The notes under the pieces were generated by a model. The model worked only from the letters and a program-made list of their open reading frames with translations, was not told the DNA's origin and searched no databases. 64,000 nt of DNA from Halomonas sp. GD1P12 (GTDB taxonomy: Bacteria; Pseudomonadota; Gammaproteobacteria; Pseudomonadales; Halomonadaceae): positions 2,232,001-2,296,000 of the forward strand of contig NZ_CP107007.1 of assembly GCF_025725645.1 (NCBI RefSeq), given 5' to 3'. Below are positions 1 to 8,138 of the stretch, one piece after another (position 1 is the first letter of the stretch; each line of letters starts with the position of its first letter). The position numbers were made by a program, and so were the translations under genes.

Positions 1-645
1 GTACTGCCAGATATCGAGTTCGGTCCAGTTGGAGAGCGGAAATACGCGAATCGACTCGCCCTTGTTGACCTTGGCGTTATAGGTGTTCCAAAGCTCCGGG
101 CGCTGGCTCTTGGGGTCCCAGCGGTGGTACTTGTCGCGAAAGGAGTAAACTCGCTCTTTTGCGCGCGACGCTTCTTCATCGCGGCGCGCCCCGCCGAAGG
201 CGGCATCGAAGCCGTACTTGTCCAGCGCCTGCTTGAGCGCCTGGGTCTTCATGATGTCGGTGTACTTGGCGCTGCCGTGATCGAAGGGATTGATGTTCGC
301 CGCGCGCCCCTCTTCGTTGGTGTGCACCAGAAGCTCCATGCCCGCTTCACTCGCCATGCGGTTGCGAAACTCTATCATCTCGCGAAACTTCCAGGTAGTA
401 TCGACGTGCAAAAGCGGGAACGGCGGCGGCCCCGGGTAGAAGGCCTTGCGCGCCAGGTGCAACATGACCGAGGAGTCCTTGCCGATGGAGTACATCATCA
501 CCGGATTGCTGAACTCGGCGGCGACTTCACGGATGATATGAATCGATTCGGCTTCGAGCTGTTTGAGGTGCGTCTGGCGCGCACCGTCGATCGCCACGGT
601 GGGCTCGCGCCGTTCATCGACCGGCGCAGCGGTAATCTGGGTCAT
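1..645 (-). CDS. cysD: Sulfate adenylyltransferase subunit 2 (CysD), 3' end cut by window
   Basis: CysD is the catalytic half of ATP sulfurylase; with the GTPase CysN it makes adenosine 5'-phosphosulfate from sulfate and ATP in cysteine biosynthesis. The 215 visible residues match the family: a PP-loop reading [10 protein letters not shown] near residue 52, then [16 protein letters not shown] and the [19 protein letters not shown] block at the edge. The ATG at 645 follows a GGGAG ribosome binding site. The last roughly 85-90 residues and presumably cysN lie outside the window. The upstream 646-780 region is AT-rich and probably holds the promoter; I could not identify a CysB site. Confidence 0.95.
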   Translation of the reverse strand, partial: MTQITAAPVDERREPTVAIDGARQTHLKQLEAESIHIIREVAAEFSNPVMMYSIGKDSSVMLHLARKAFYPGPPPFPLLHVDTTWKFREMIEFRNRMASEAGMELLVHTNEEGRAANINPFDHGSAKYTDIMKTQALKQALDKYGFDAAFGGARRDEEASRAKERVYSFRDKYHRWDPKSQRPELWNTYNAKVNKGESIRVFPLSNWTELDIWQY

Positions 646-783
646 TGCCTACTCCCTCTCAAAGCACCGGGGTGCTGACTAACGGTGCCTGCAAACGGTG
701 TTTGCCTGATGATCGTCACTGCAAGTAGGGTAACGCCGAAAAGTAATAACCTGAAAGAATTAATAACTATCTTTTTATTCTTT

Positions 784-808
784 AAAAAACTATAGAAGCT
801 CTTCTATA
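784..808 (-). terminator. Rho-independent terminator after cpdA
   Basis: On the minus strand an 8-bp perfect stem (TATAGAAG / CTTCTATA, 791-808, with a 2-base centre) is followed by GTTTTTTAAAG. It lies 43 bases beyond the cpdA stop codon and before cysD, so it probably ends the nudF-yqiB-cpdA transcript. The stem is AU-rich and the loop very tight, so it may be weak. Confidence 0.55.
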
Positions 809-850
809 AGAACCAAAGCGCACTCAATAGGGAGCGCGAAAAAAGGCGAT

Positions 851-1588
851 CTACATGCCGACCCGCTCGATCCAGGTCTGCCACTCGCCACCGCTGCGAA
901 GCTCCACTACCCGATACCCGGGTCTCGAGGCTTGATCGACGGCGAACTCGAGGGCGCCGGGCATGAACTGATCCGCCAGCGCCGGGCAGCCATATACCGA
1001 CACCTCATGATCGCCGAGAGCAAGCGTCTGCGCGAAGCCCTGGTGAGCATGGCCAAACAGCAAGACGCGAGCCAGGGGAAAGCGCTCGAGCACCTGCCAA
1101 AAGGCGTCGCGATCGAGCAGGCCAATAGCGTCCATCCACGCGGCGCCCACGTCGACCGGCGGGTGGTGCAGGCCAACGACGGTAGGCTGCTCGCTCGATT
1201 CGAGCCGCTCAACGAGCGCTTCGAGCTGCTCAGCGCCCAACTCCCCGTGCGGTTTGCCCTCGACTCGGGTATCGAGCAGGAGCAGGCGCCACTCGCCGAG
1301 ATCGACTTCGCTCAAAAGCGGGTGGCACTCGGCCATGAACTCGACTTGATCGTGGTTGCCGGGAATCCAGAACCAGGGGCACGGCAGGCGCGCCAGTGCC
1401 TGACAGGCGTGCTGATAGGAGACCAGGGTTTCGTCCTGGCTAACGTCGCCACTCAGCAGCACCACGTCCGGGCGCTCCTGGATGACCGCCTCCAGCACGC
1501 GCTCGAACTGACGCCAGGGGACGCCGGTGCGCGAGCGCGCGTGTTTATCGGCGTAGAGGTGGGCGTCGGTGATCTGAATCAGGCGCAT
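851..1588 (-). CDS. cpdA: 3',5'-cyclic-AMP phosphodiesterase (CpdA)
   Basis: A cytoplasmic calcineurin-like metallophosphoesterase predicted to hydrolyse cAMP to AMP. The 245-residue protein begins MRLIQITDAHLYAD and carries the metal-binding blocks in order: TDAHL (about 7), LLSGDVSQD (about 45), IPGNHDQ (about 77) and FGHAHQG (about 180). The ATG at 1588 is preferred over an upstream in-frame start that would add 19 untypical residues. It overlaps the stop of the upstream gene by one base (TGATG), which suggests translational coupling. In E. coli the same genes nudF-yqiB-cpdA lie together upstream of parE, which supports the assignment. Confidence 0.93.
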   Translation of the reverse strand: MRLIQITDAHLYADKHARSRTGVPWRQFERVLEAVIQERPDVVLLSGDVSQDETLVSYQHACQALARLPCPWFWIPGNHDQVEFMAECHPLLSEVDLGEWRLLLLDTRVEGKPHGELGAEQLEALVERLESSEQPTVVGLHHPPVDVGAAWMDAIGLLDRDAFWQVLERFPLARVLLFGHAHQGFAQTLALGDHEVSVYGCPALADQFMPGALEFAVDQASRPGYRVVELRSGGEWQTWIERVGM

Positions 1589-2034
1589 CAAGGATACTCG
1601 GGGATATCGTAGGCGTGACCGTGGGTCAACCCATGAGCCAGCCACTCGCCCAGAAAGCGATTGAGCTGCAGCTTTTCATCGGGCTGGTGCATTTTGGCGT
1701 TGGGATAGCGGTAGCGGCCATTGAAGTGGCGCTGGCGCTGAAAGTCGGTCACCTCTGCCATGCGCACATCGTGATACAGGTGCACGCGCATTTTGGGTCC
1801 TTCCAGCACGCCGTCCAGCGGCCCGCTTTGGGTGACCTCGACCATGGTGGTGTAGGGCGCCTGCTCCAGCACGGCCAAGTGAAGCGCGCCAAGCTCCCGC
1901 CCTTTGCTGTGTAGGGTGATATCGCGCTGCTGACCGGCGTCCATATCGCTCACCAGCCGCAGCAGGCGCGCGTAGTTGGCGCTGCACTCCCCTTGCAGGG
2001 ATTTCAGGTCGGTGACGTAGGCGGCTCTAGCCAT
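1588..2034 (-). CDS. yqiB: DUF1249 protein, YqiB family
   Basis: A 148-residue member of the DUF1249/YqiB family, whose biochemical role is not established. Visible family features are the N-terminal YVTDLKSLQGECSANYARL block, the central VEVTQSGPLDG segment and the HFNGRYRYPNAKMHQPDEK block, followed by a C-terminal helix ending in DIPEYP. It sits between nudF (8-bp overlap at its start) and cpdA (1-bp overlap at its stop), the conserved enterobacterial order, so the three genes are almost certainly one operon. No signal peptide or membrane segment is seen. Confidence 0.9.
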   Translation of the reverse strand: MARAAYVTDLKSLQGECSANYARLLRLVSDMDAGQQRDITLHSKGRELGALHLAVLEQAPYTTMVEVTQSGPLDGVLEGPKMRVHLYHDVRMAEVTDFQRQRHFNGRYRYPNAKMHQPDEKLQLNRFLGEWLAHGLTHGHAYDIPEYP

Positions 2035-2713
2035 CTTCGCTCCTTTCGAATGGGGAAACAGGGGCCCTGGCGGTGGCGCGCAGTGAGGCGCGCTGGCCGT
2101 TCAACCAGTGAAGCCCGATCAAGCACATGGCGTTATCGAGGCGCCCCTGCTCCAAAAGCGCAAAGGCATCGGTAAAGCTGACCACGTGAACGCGAATATC
2201 CTCGTGCTCTTCATCGAGGCCATGAATACCGCCCATGCCGGCGGTGTCGACCAGCCCGCAAAAAAGCGTTACCCGCTCGTTGCAGGCACCGGGGCTCGGG
2301 TAGTAGGTGTGAAGTTTGGTCAGCGCGCCCACTTTGCAACCCGCCTCCTCCCGGGATTCACGCCGGGCCACGTCCTCGAGGGATTCGTTCTCCTCGACCA
2401 GCCCCGCCACCAGTTCGAGCTTCCAGGGCGAGCGCGGGTCATCGATGGCGCCGGCGCGAAACTGCTCGACCAGCACCAGCGCATCGCGATGCGGGTCATA
2501 AAGCAACACGCCCACCGCGTCGAAACGGCTATGAATCTCGCGGCGCATGGAGCTGCTGTAGCCGCCCTCGAAAAGACGGTGGCGTAGCGTCAGCGCCTCG
2601 AGCCGGAAAAAGCCCTGATAGAGCGTTTCCCGCGTCTCGAGTTCGACATCGGCACGCGTGAGTTCGGGGGCCGCAAGCTTGCTCGCCTGCGGCGACGTAA
2701 GGCTGGACGCCAT
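2027..2713 (-). CDS. nudF: ADP-ribose pyrophosphatase (NudF)
   Basis: A 228-residue Nudix hydrolase predicted to split ADP-ribose into AMP and ribose 5-phosphate. The Nudix box is complete: G104, E110, then R118-E119 and E122-E123 in the RESREEAGC stretch. The N-terminal part (YQGFFRLEALTLRHRLFEGG) and EQFRAGAIDDPRSPWKLELVAG are typical of the ADP-ribose-specific subgroup. The ATG at 2713 has a GGGAG site 8 bases upstream. It is the first gene of the nudF-yqiB-cpdA operon and overlaps yqiB by 8 bp. Confidence 0.93.
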   Translation of the reverse strand: MASSLTSPQASKLAAPELTRADVELETRETLYQGFFRLEALTLRHRLFEGGYSSSMRREIHSRFDAVGVLLYDPHRDALVLVEQFRAGAIDDPRSPWKLELVAGLVEENESLEDVARRESREEAGCKVGALTKLHTYYPSPGACNERVTLFCGLVDTAGMGGIHGLDEEHEDIRVHVVSFTDAFALLEQGRLDNAMCLIGLHWLNGQRASLRATARAPVSPFERSEDG

Positions 2714-2793
2714 AAGGCACTCCCGGTTGGCACAATCGCTCTATTATCAATGCTCGGTGCCGGGAATGCCAATTTGAGCGCTTGAGCGCGGGC

Positions 2794-3435
2794 TTAGAGC
2801 GCCTGAAGAAAGGCCTGGGCTTCGCGGCGCAGCGCCTCGTCTGACAGCTGACGGTTTTCACGCGCAGTGCCCTCGACGGCGCGGGTGGCGTACTCGCGGG
2901 CGCCCTGGATATCGCCCTCCTCCTTCAGAAACGCTGCGTAGTAGAAATTGACGTCGATCCCGTTCGGGCGGATCTCGAGCGCGCGCTGAAACATGCGCTC
3001 GGCGGTATCGCTGTTGCCGAAACCGAGCGGTCTGCCCGGTGCGCGGTCATAGAGCGCGCCCAGCGTCACGTAGGCCGAGGCGTTGCTGCCCTGCGGGTCG
3101 AGCTCGATGGCGCGCTCGAGCACGGCACGCGCCTCTTTCGCGCTGGCCAGCGCCCCCAGCCCGCCGCGCTCGCGCGCGTAAGACGCTAAAATGATGCCCT
3201 GCCACACCAGCACGTCCGCCTCGTTTGGGTTTTGACTTGCAAGCGCTTCGGCCTCATCACTCAGCGCCTCAAGCGTCCCCTGACGCTGATTGGCCGGAAG
3301 CTCCGTCACCGTATGTTCCCAGCGGTTTTTGAGCGAAAAGAGTTCGTCCTGGTAGGCGCTAGCGGCGAGCGGCGAAAGCGCGAGCGCCCCGCCGAGGGTC
3401 ACTGCCAACAGCCAGCGAGAAGTGTGCGTGCGCAT
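2794..3435 (-). CDS. Exported TPR-repeat protein
   Basis: A 213-residue protein with a clear Sec signal peptide (MRTHTSRWLLAVTLGGALALSPLAASA) and at least two tetratricopeptide-like units, around residues 95-130 (ARAVLERAIELDPQGSNASAYVTLG) and 140-180 (AERMFQRALEIRPNGIDVNFYYAAFL). It is probably periplasmic and a protein-interaction scaffold; no catalytic motif is seen. The ATG at 3435 has a good AAGGAG site, while the longer open frame upstream has no site. It is divergent from greB and separated from nudF by about 80 bp, so it seems to be a single-gene unit. Similar TPR proteins are common in Halomonas relatives without assigned function. Confidence 0.8.
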   Translation of the reverse strand: MRTHTSRWLLAVTLGGALALSPLAASAYQDELFSLKNRWEHTVTELPANQRQGTLEALSDEAEALASQNPNEADVLVWQGIILASYARERGGLGALASAKEARAVLERAIELDPQGSNASAYVTLGALYDRAPGRPLGFGNSDTAERMFQRALEIRPNGIDVNFYYAAFLKEEGDIQGAREYATRAVEGTARENRQLSDEALRREAQAFLQAL

Positions 3436-3631
3436 GAAAAGCTCCTTGGTTGTTTTTGTGAATGTTTTTATTGCCCGATCGAGGCAGCCATCGGGCGGCC
3501 CAACGGGCGCCCTGCCAAATAATGTAACGAACGTTTGAATGACTCGCCAGCGCTTTGCCCAGAATAATGCCATTGGGCGCGCCGGCGCTTTCGATTAAGC
3601 TTGGGCACTCGAACGCAAGGAGTGAAACCGC

Positions 3632-4165
3632 ATGAAAGGCCGCAATATGACCCGCTGGCGCGACCCGGCCAAGGACCCGCGCCAGGAGCCCAAAAGCAAT
3701 CTGATCACCGCCCAGGGCGCCGAGCGGCTGCGCGGCATTCTCGACCACCTTTCACGGGTAAAGCGCCCGGCGCTTTCGACCAAAGTAGGCGAAGCCGCCG
3801 CACTTGGCGACCGCTCGGAGAACGCCGATTACACCTACAACAAGAAAGAGCTCAACCGGGTGATCGCGCGCATCCGCTACCTGACCAAGCGGCTCGACGA
3901 GCTGCAGGTGGTCGACCGCCTGCCGGCGGATACCGACAAGATCTTTTTCGGCGCGTTCGTAAGCCTCGAGGACGACGACGGCGAAGCGCTCGACATTCGT
4001 ATCGTCGGCCACGACGAGATCGACACCGACAAGCGGTGGATCAGCGTCGACGCGCCCATGGCGAAAGCGCTGCTGGGTAAGGAAGTGGACGACGAGATCA
4101 CCGTACAAACGCCGACCGGCGAGGCCTTCTATACCGTGACTGACGTTCGCTACGCCAACCCCTGA
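3632..4165 (+). CDS. greB: Transcription elongation factor GreB
   Basis: GreB enters the secondary channel of RNA polymerase and stimulates cleavage of backtracked transcripts. The 177-residue protein has the GreA/B N-terminal coiled coil with the acidic tip (LGDRSENADYTYNKKELN), in which Asp and Glu coordinate the catalytic metal, and a C-terminal FKBP-like domain (SLEDDDGEALDIRIVGHDEID...SPMAKALLGKEVDDEI pattern). The GreB rather than GreA type is suggested by YTYNKKELNRVIARIRYLTKRLDE. The ATG at 3632 has AAGGAG at 3617-3622; a second Met six codons in is less likely. Confidence 0.92.
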   Translation: MKGRNMTRWRDPAKDPRQEPKSNLITAQGAERLRGILDHLSRVKRPALSTKVGEAAALGDRSENADYTYNKKELNRVIARIRYLTKRLDELQVVDRLPADTDKIFFGAFVSLEDDDGEALDIRIVGHDEIDTDKRWISVDAPMAKALLGKEVDDEITVQTPTGEAFYTVTDVRYANP

Positions 4166-4230
4166 CCGCACAACGCGATCCGCACCGCCGCCAGTTCATG
4201 AACATTCAATGAAACACTTGCCAACGAATA

Positions 4231-4254
4231 ATATGTCCATAATACTAGACATAT
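4231..4254 (+). promoter_or_regulatory. Probable ArsR operator overlapping the arsR start codon
   Basis: A perfect 7-bp inverted repeat, ATATGTC at 4231-4237 and GACATAT at 4248-4254, with a 10-base spacer. Its right arm contains the first two bases of the arsR ATG (4253). Dyads of this kind are typical ArsR/SmtB sites, so autoregulation of arsRCB is likely. No Shine-Dalgarno sequence fits in front of this start codon, which hints at a leaderless transcript. Confidence 0.65.
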
Positions 4255-4612
4255 GGAAATAAACGATGCCACCTCAAGTTTTAGCGCGCTCGCCCAGCCC
4301 ACTCGCCTGGAGGCTTTACGCCTGCTGCTAAGCCACGAGCCCGAGGGGCTGGCGGCGGGAGAACTGGCCCGGCGGCTGAACGTGCCTCACAACACGCTAT
4401 CGGCCCACCTCGCGGTACTTGGTCGAGCAGGCTGGGTAAGTTCGCACCGCGAGAGCCGCTCGATCATCTATCGCGCAAGCCCCGGGCACATGCAACAGGT
4501 CATCGCCTATTTGATCAGCGACTGTTGTAACGGCGACCCCGCGCTCTGCGCGCCGCTGATCGACACGCTTTCCCCTTGCCACTCATCCTCCCCGCAGGAG
4601 CCTTCCTCATGA
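4253..4612 (+). CDS. arsR: ArsR-family arsenic-responsive repressor
   Basis: A 119-residue winged-helix repressor predicted to release the operator on binding arsenite or antimonite. It starts right at the family core (FSALAQPTRLEALRLLLSHEP), with the recognition helix in LNVPHNTLSAHLAVLGRAGWV and the wing HRESRSIIYRAS. The classical CxC site of helix 3 is absent; instead there is a C-terminal C91-C92-x6-C99 group (DCCNGDPALC), like the alternative arsenic site known in the ArsR of Acidithiobacillus. The stop overlaps the arsC start (ATGA). First gene of arsRCB. Confidence 0.9.
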   Translation: MEINDATSSFSALAQPTRLEALRLLLSHEPEGLAAGELARRLNVPHNTLSAHLAVLGRAGWVSSHRESRSIIYRASPGHMQQVIAYLISDCCNGDPALCAPLIDTLSPCHSSSPQEPSS

Positions 4613-5025
4613 CCCCATTGATCTATCACAACCCACGCTGCGGCACCTCGCGCAATACGCTGGCCATCCTGCGCGCCTCGGGTGAAGAGCCGGAGGTGAT
4701 CGAGTACCTGGAGACCCCGCCGAGCCGGGAGCGGCTGATCGAATTGATCAAACTGATGAAAATTACGCCGCGGGCGCTGCTGCGCCAGAAGGAAACGCCC
4801 TATCGCGAGCTCGGCCTTGAAGACCCCACCGTGGATGACCAGGCCATTATCGATGCCATGCTCGATCACCCGATTCTGATCAACCGCCCAATCGTTGTGA
4901 CCGACAAGGGCGCGCGGCTTTGCCGGCCCTCGGAGCAGGTGTTCGAGCTGCTGGACAACCCGGTGGCGTCGTTCACCAAGGAGGATGGCGAACGCGTGAC
5001 GCCCGCCTCCCAGGCGAATAACTGA
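4609..5025 (+). CDS. arsC: Arsenate reductase, glutaredoxin-dependent (ArsC)
   Basis: Reduces arsenate to arsenite using glutathione and glutaredoxin. The 138-residue protein starts MTPLIYHNPRCGTSRNTL; C11 is the catalytic cysteine followed by the anion-binding loop. Family Arg residues are seen in LLRQKETPYREL, LINRPIVV and KGARLCRPSE. The ATG at 4609 overlaps the arsR stop by four bases and has AGGAG about 10 bases upstream, so it is preferred to an in-frame ATG at 4576 inside arsR. Second gene of the ars operon; arsB follows after four bases. Confidence 0.94.
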   Translation: MTPLIYHNPRCGTSRNTLAILRASGEEPEVIEYLETPPSRERLIELIKLMKITPRALLRQKETPYRELGLEDPTVDDQAIIDAMLDHPILINRPIVVTDKGARLCRPSEQVFELLDNPVASFTKEDGERVTPASQANN

Positions 5026-5029
5026 CACC

Positions 5030-6337
5030 ATGCTGGCACTGTCGATTTTCATCGCTACCCTGGTGCTGGTGATCTGGCAGCCCAAGGGGCTTGGCATTGG
5101 CTGGAGCGCGCTGGGCGGCGCACTGGTCGCGCTCGTCACTGGGGTCGTTGCGCTGGCGGACGTGGCGGTGGTGTGGCATATCGTTTGGGACGCCACCTTC
5201 ACCTTCGTGGCGCTGATCGTCATTTCGCTGATTCTGGATGAAGCGGGCTTCTTCGCCTGGGCGGCGCTGCACGTGGCACGCTGGGGCGGCGGCCGTGGGC
5301 ATCTGCTGTTTCCGCTGGTCGTTTTGCTGGGCGCGGTGATCGCCGCCTTTTTTGCCAACGACGGCGCCGCGCTTCTGCTCACGCCGATCGTGCTCGCCAT
5401 TCTGCTGCGCCTGGAGTTCACGCCGCCAGCGGCGCTGGCCTTCATCATCGCCACCGGGTTCGTTGCAGATACCACGAGCCTCCCGCTGGTGATCTCCAAC
5501 CTGGTCAATATCGTCACCGCCAACTACTTTGGCATCGGTTTCGACCGCTATGCCCAGGTCATGGTGCCGGTCAACCTGGTATCGCTTGCCGCTACGCTAG
5601 GCGTGCTCTGGCTCGCGTTCGGGCGTCGCATCCCCGCCCGCTATCCGATTGAAAAGCTCGAAGCGCCGCGTTCGGCGATAAAGGATCCGCTGGTATTTCG
5701 CGCCGCCTTTCCGCTTCTGGCGCTGCTGATGGTGGCTTATTTCGTGACCGCTCCGCTGGGCGTTCCCATCGCGCTGGTCACCGGCGCCGCCGCGATTTCG
5801 CTGATGGCACTCGCCGGGCGGTGGTGGCGCGGCGGTCGCGAAAGCAAAGTGTCAGTCTCTCAAGCGCTACACGGCGCGCCCTGGCAGATCGTGCTGTTCT
5901 CGCTGGGCATGTACCTGGTGGTGTATGGGCTGGGCAACGCCGGGCTCACCGACTACGCGGCGCGGGCGCTTGAGTGGCTTGCGGGCCAGGGGAGCGTGGT
6001 TGCCACCGTCGGCACCGGCTTTCTCGTTGCGGCGGTCGCCTCGATCATGAACAACATGCCGTCGACGCTGGTGGCGGCGCTGGCCATCGACCAGGCCCAG
6101 CTTCCAGAGCTGACCCGGGAGCTGATGATCTACGCCAGCGTCATCGGCAACGACCTGGGGCCGAAATTCACGCCCATCGGCAGTCTGGCCACACTTCTCT
6201 GGCTGCACGTGCTGGCACGAAAGGGGGTTCGCATCGGCTGGGGGCAGTACATGAAGGTGGGGCTTCTGATCACCCCACCGGTCTTGCTGGCAACGCTTTT
6301 AGCGCTGGTCTTTTGGCTGCCGCGGGTATCGCCGTAG
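5030..6337 (+). CDS. arsB: Arsenite efflux permease ArsB
   Basis: A 435-residue inner-membrane permease of the ArsB/NhaD type that expels arsenite, alone or with an ArsA ATPase; no arsA is seen here. About 11-12 hydrophobic segments span the length. Family motifs are FFANDGAALLLTPIVLA (about 105), GFVADTTSLPLVISNLVNIV (about 145) and SIMNNMPSTLVAALAI near 340, with SVIGNDLGPKFTPIGSLATLLWL close to the end. It starts four bases after arsC, and its stop lies three bases from the convergent SIMPL gene. Confidence 0.94.
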   Translation: MLALSIFIATLVLVIWQPKGLGIGWSALGGALVALVTGVVALADVAVVWHIVWDATFTFVALIVISLILDEAGFFAWAALHVARWGGGRGHLLFPLVVLLGAVIAAFFANDGAALLLTPIVLAILLRLEFTPPAALAFIIATGFVADTTSLPLVISNLVNIVTANYFGIGFDRYAQVMVPVNLVSLAATLGVLWLAFGRRIPARYPIEKLEAPRSAIKDPLVFRAAFPLLALLMVAYFVTAPLGVPIALVTGAAAISLMALAGRWWRGGRESKVSVSQALHGAPWQIVLFSLGMYLVVYGLGNAGLTDYAARALEWLAGQGSVVATVGTGFLVAAVASIMNNMPSTLVAALAIDQAQLPELTRELMIYASVIGNDLGPKFTPIGSLATLLWLHVLARKGVRIGWGQYMKVGLLITPPVLLATLLALVFWLPRVSP

Positions 6338-6340
6338 CGC

Positions 6341-7066
6341 CTACTCGAGAGCGTAGTCGACGGTGGTGACTACCCGCACACGCTTGATCTGCGGCGTGTA
6401 GCTGTCGAGATCCTCGATCGAAAAGTAGCCCTGGGTGGCGCTGGTGATCCCGCCCACCGCGCTTTGGGAGTCCTCGGCAAACTGCTGGGCGGCGCTTCTG
6501 GCATCCGCCGTGGCCGCTGCGATCATCTCCGGCTTGATCGCATCGAGCCCGGTAAACAGGAACTCGGTGCGGTACTCGTAGCTTGGCGAGAGCAGCACGC
6601 CGTCGCGCACCAGCCGCGTAGCCTGAGGCACCGCCTCGATGACCTCTTCTACCCGCTCGGTGCGCAGCAAAAGCGTCGCCTCGGCGCGAAAGCGCTCGTC
6701 CGGGCGCTCGCCGCCGTAGGTGTTGGCGTACTGGTCGGTGATGCGTGCCGGCGTCATGCTGATCTCGCTGGCCTCGAAGCCGCGCTCGGCGAGAAAATCG
6801 CGCACTCGTGCTTCGTCGTCGGAAAGATGCCGCTCAAGCTCGGCCAACGTGTCGGCGGTGACCGTATAGTTGAGCGGCCAGAGCACCAGGTCGGCGGCCA
6901 CCTCCCGCTCGGCGAGCCCGCGCACGGTGACGCTGCGCGACGAGTGCTGCCACACCTCGGCGGCGCTTTTCAGGTAGCTTCCGCCCCAGCCAAGCCCCAG
7001 GGCCACGAGCCCGCCCAGCGCCACCGCGCTTGCCAGCGCCCCGATACCGCGCGTTTTCACGGCCAT
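6341..7066 (-). CDS. SIMPL-domain (DUF541) exported protein
   Basis: A 241-residue protein with an N-terminal hydrophobic segment (GIGALASAVALGGLVALGLGWGG), either a signal peptide or membrane anchor, followed by a SIMPL/DUF541 domain: SRSVTVRGLAEREVAADLVLWPLNY, then the repeated alternating strands and FSIEDLDSYTPQIKRVRVVTTVDY at the end. This matches the E. coli YggE-like family, implicated in oxidative stress but without a known reaction. The ATG at 7066 has a GAGGAG site. It is convergent with arsB (3-bp gap) and has its own upstream region. Confidence 0.85.
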   Translation of the reverse strand: MAVKTRGIGALASAVALGGLVALGLGWGGSYLKSAAEVWQHSSRSVTVRGLAEREVAADLVLWPLNYTVTADTLAELERHLSDDEARVRDFLAERGFEASEISMTPARITDQYANTYGGERPDERFRAEATLLLRTERVEEVIEAVPQATRLVRDGVLLSPSYEYRTEFLFTGLDAIKPEMIAAATADARSAAQQFAEDSQSAVGGITSATQGYFSIEDLDSYTPQIKRVRVVTTVDYALE

Positions 7067-7124
7067 ACGTCTCTCCTCACAGGATTCAACACGTCTTGAT
7101 CGCTTTTGGACCGCGGCGCGATCC

Positions 7125-7148
7125 AAAAGCGCCGCGCAGGCGCTAAAA
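7125..7148 (-). terminator. Possible terminator after rsmC
   Basis: On the minus strand a 6-bp stem AGCGCC/GGCGCT (7128-7144, five-base loop) is followed by TTTTGG, just past the rsmC stop codon at 7152. A second inverted repeat, CTTTTGGA/TCCAAAAG (7103-7129), overlaps it. The stem is short, so this is only a candidate. Confidence 0.35.
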
Positions 7149-7151
7149 CAA

Positions 7152-8138
7152 TCACGCCCCCGCGCGGTAGACTCTGAAGCGACGGTTATCCGCCAGCGTC
7201 TCGAACTCGCCCATCGCGCGCTTTAAAAGCTCCGGGTAGGGCAGGAAGCCGTTGGCCACCAGCACGAGCTCGCCGCGCGGGGTGAGGTGCTCGCGGGCCT
7301 TTTCGATCAGCCGCGCGCTCGGCCTAAAACTGATATCACGCTCCTGGTGAAACGGCGGGTTGCTGACGATCAGATCGAAACGCTCGCCGTCGAGTTTCGA
7401 GTAGACGTCGCTTTCGAGCACCCGCGCCGAGAGCGCGTTGGCCGCCAGCGTCCGCTCGGTCGCCTGAACGGCGAAGGCGCTGACATCGATGGCACTCACC
7501 TCATGGCCGCGCTTGGCAAGCCAGGCGCTGATGATGCCGTCACCGCAGCCCATGTCGAGCACGCGCAGCGGCGTTTTGAGACCGCGCGAATCGAGGGCTT
7601 CGAGCAGCAGCGTGGTGCCCTCGTCCACCTTGCCGTGGCCGAACACGCCCGGGTGGCTGGCAAGCGTCAGCTCACCGGCGGTGAAGGTCGTCCAGGCGGC
7701 GTCCGGATCACCAAGCGCCCGGGTGCGCGTAGAGTAAAGCGTGCAGCGCCGGGCGTTGTCGAGCTTGTCCCACTTAAGGCCGCGCTCGTCGAGCCACTTG
7801 GGCACGCGCTTGATGCCGCCCTGGTGCTCGCCGACGATATCGACACTCGTGCCTTCGGGCAGCACCTGGCAGAGCCAGTCGAGCCACCAGAGGCCGAGCT
7901 GATGCGCCTTGGGCCAGAACAGCACCACCTGGCCTTTGAGTTCGATGGTCGGCTCGAACGGGCTGAACGCCGCCTTCTGGTGGGTATGCCAAACATCGCG
8001 CAGAGCGACGCTGTCGCTAACCATGCTAGCGCTTTGGTGAACGAGCCACTCGTCGCGCCCGGGGGCAACCGGGCACAGCGCGGTGTGATCGCCGTAGTAG
8101 CGTTGTAACAGCTGGCAGGCGGGAAGTTGGGCACTCAT
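7152..8138 (-). CDS. rsmC: 16S rRNA (guanine-1207-N2) methyltransferase RsmC
   Basis: A 328-residue SAM-dependent methyltransferase that methylates G1207 of 16S rRNA in the assembled 30S subunit. It has the family's two-domain form: a degenerate N-terminal methyltransferase-like half, then the active half with the SAM loop DMGCGDG (195-201), AIDVSAFAV and the catalytic NPPFHQ motif (260-265). The end, DNRRFRVYRA, is also typical. Its start overlaps the cmoM stop by four bases (ATGA), indicating coupling of two RNA methyltransferase genes. Confidence 0.92.
   Translation of the reverse strand: MSAQLPACQLLQRYYGDHTALCPVAPGRDEWLVHQSASMVSDSVALRDVWHTHQKAAFSPFEPTIELKGQVVLFWPKAHQLGLWWLDWLCQVLPEGTSVDIVGEHQGGIKRVPKWLDERGLKWDKLDNARRCTLYSTRTRALGDPDAAWTTFTAGELTLASHPGVFGHGKVDEGTTLLLEALDSRGLKTPLRVLDMGCGDGIISAWLAKRGHEVSAIDVSAFAVQATERTLAANALSARVLESDVYSKLDGERFDLIVSNPPFHQERDISFRPSARLIEKAREHLTPRGELVLVANGFLPYPELLKRAMGEFETLADNRRFRVYRAGA

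Noticed and set aside
124..678. Plus-strand open frame of 184 codons opposite cysD
   Set aside because: It is the antisense shadow of cysD, whose minus-strand translation matches a known family in every block.
4507..5523. Long minus-strand open frame opposite arsC and arsB
   Set aside because: Low-complexity, Ser/Thr/Ala-rich product with no family features; the plus-strand genes arsC and arsB explain the stretch.
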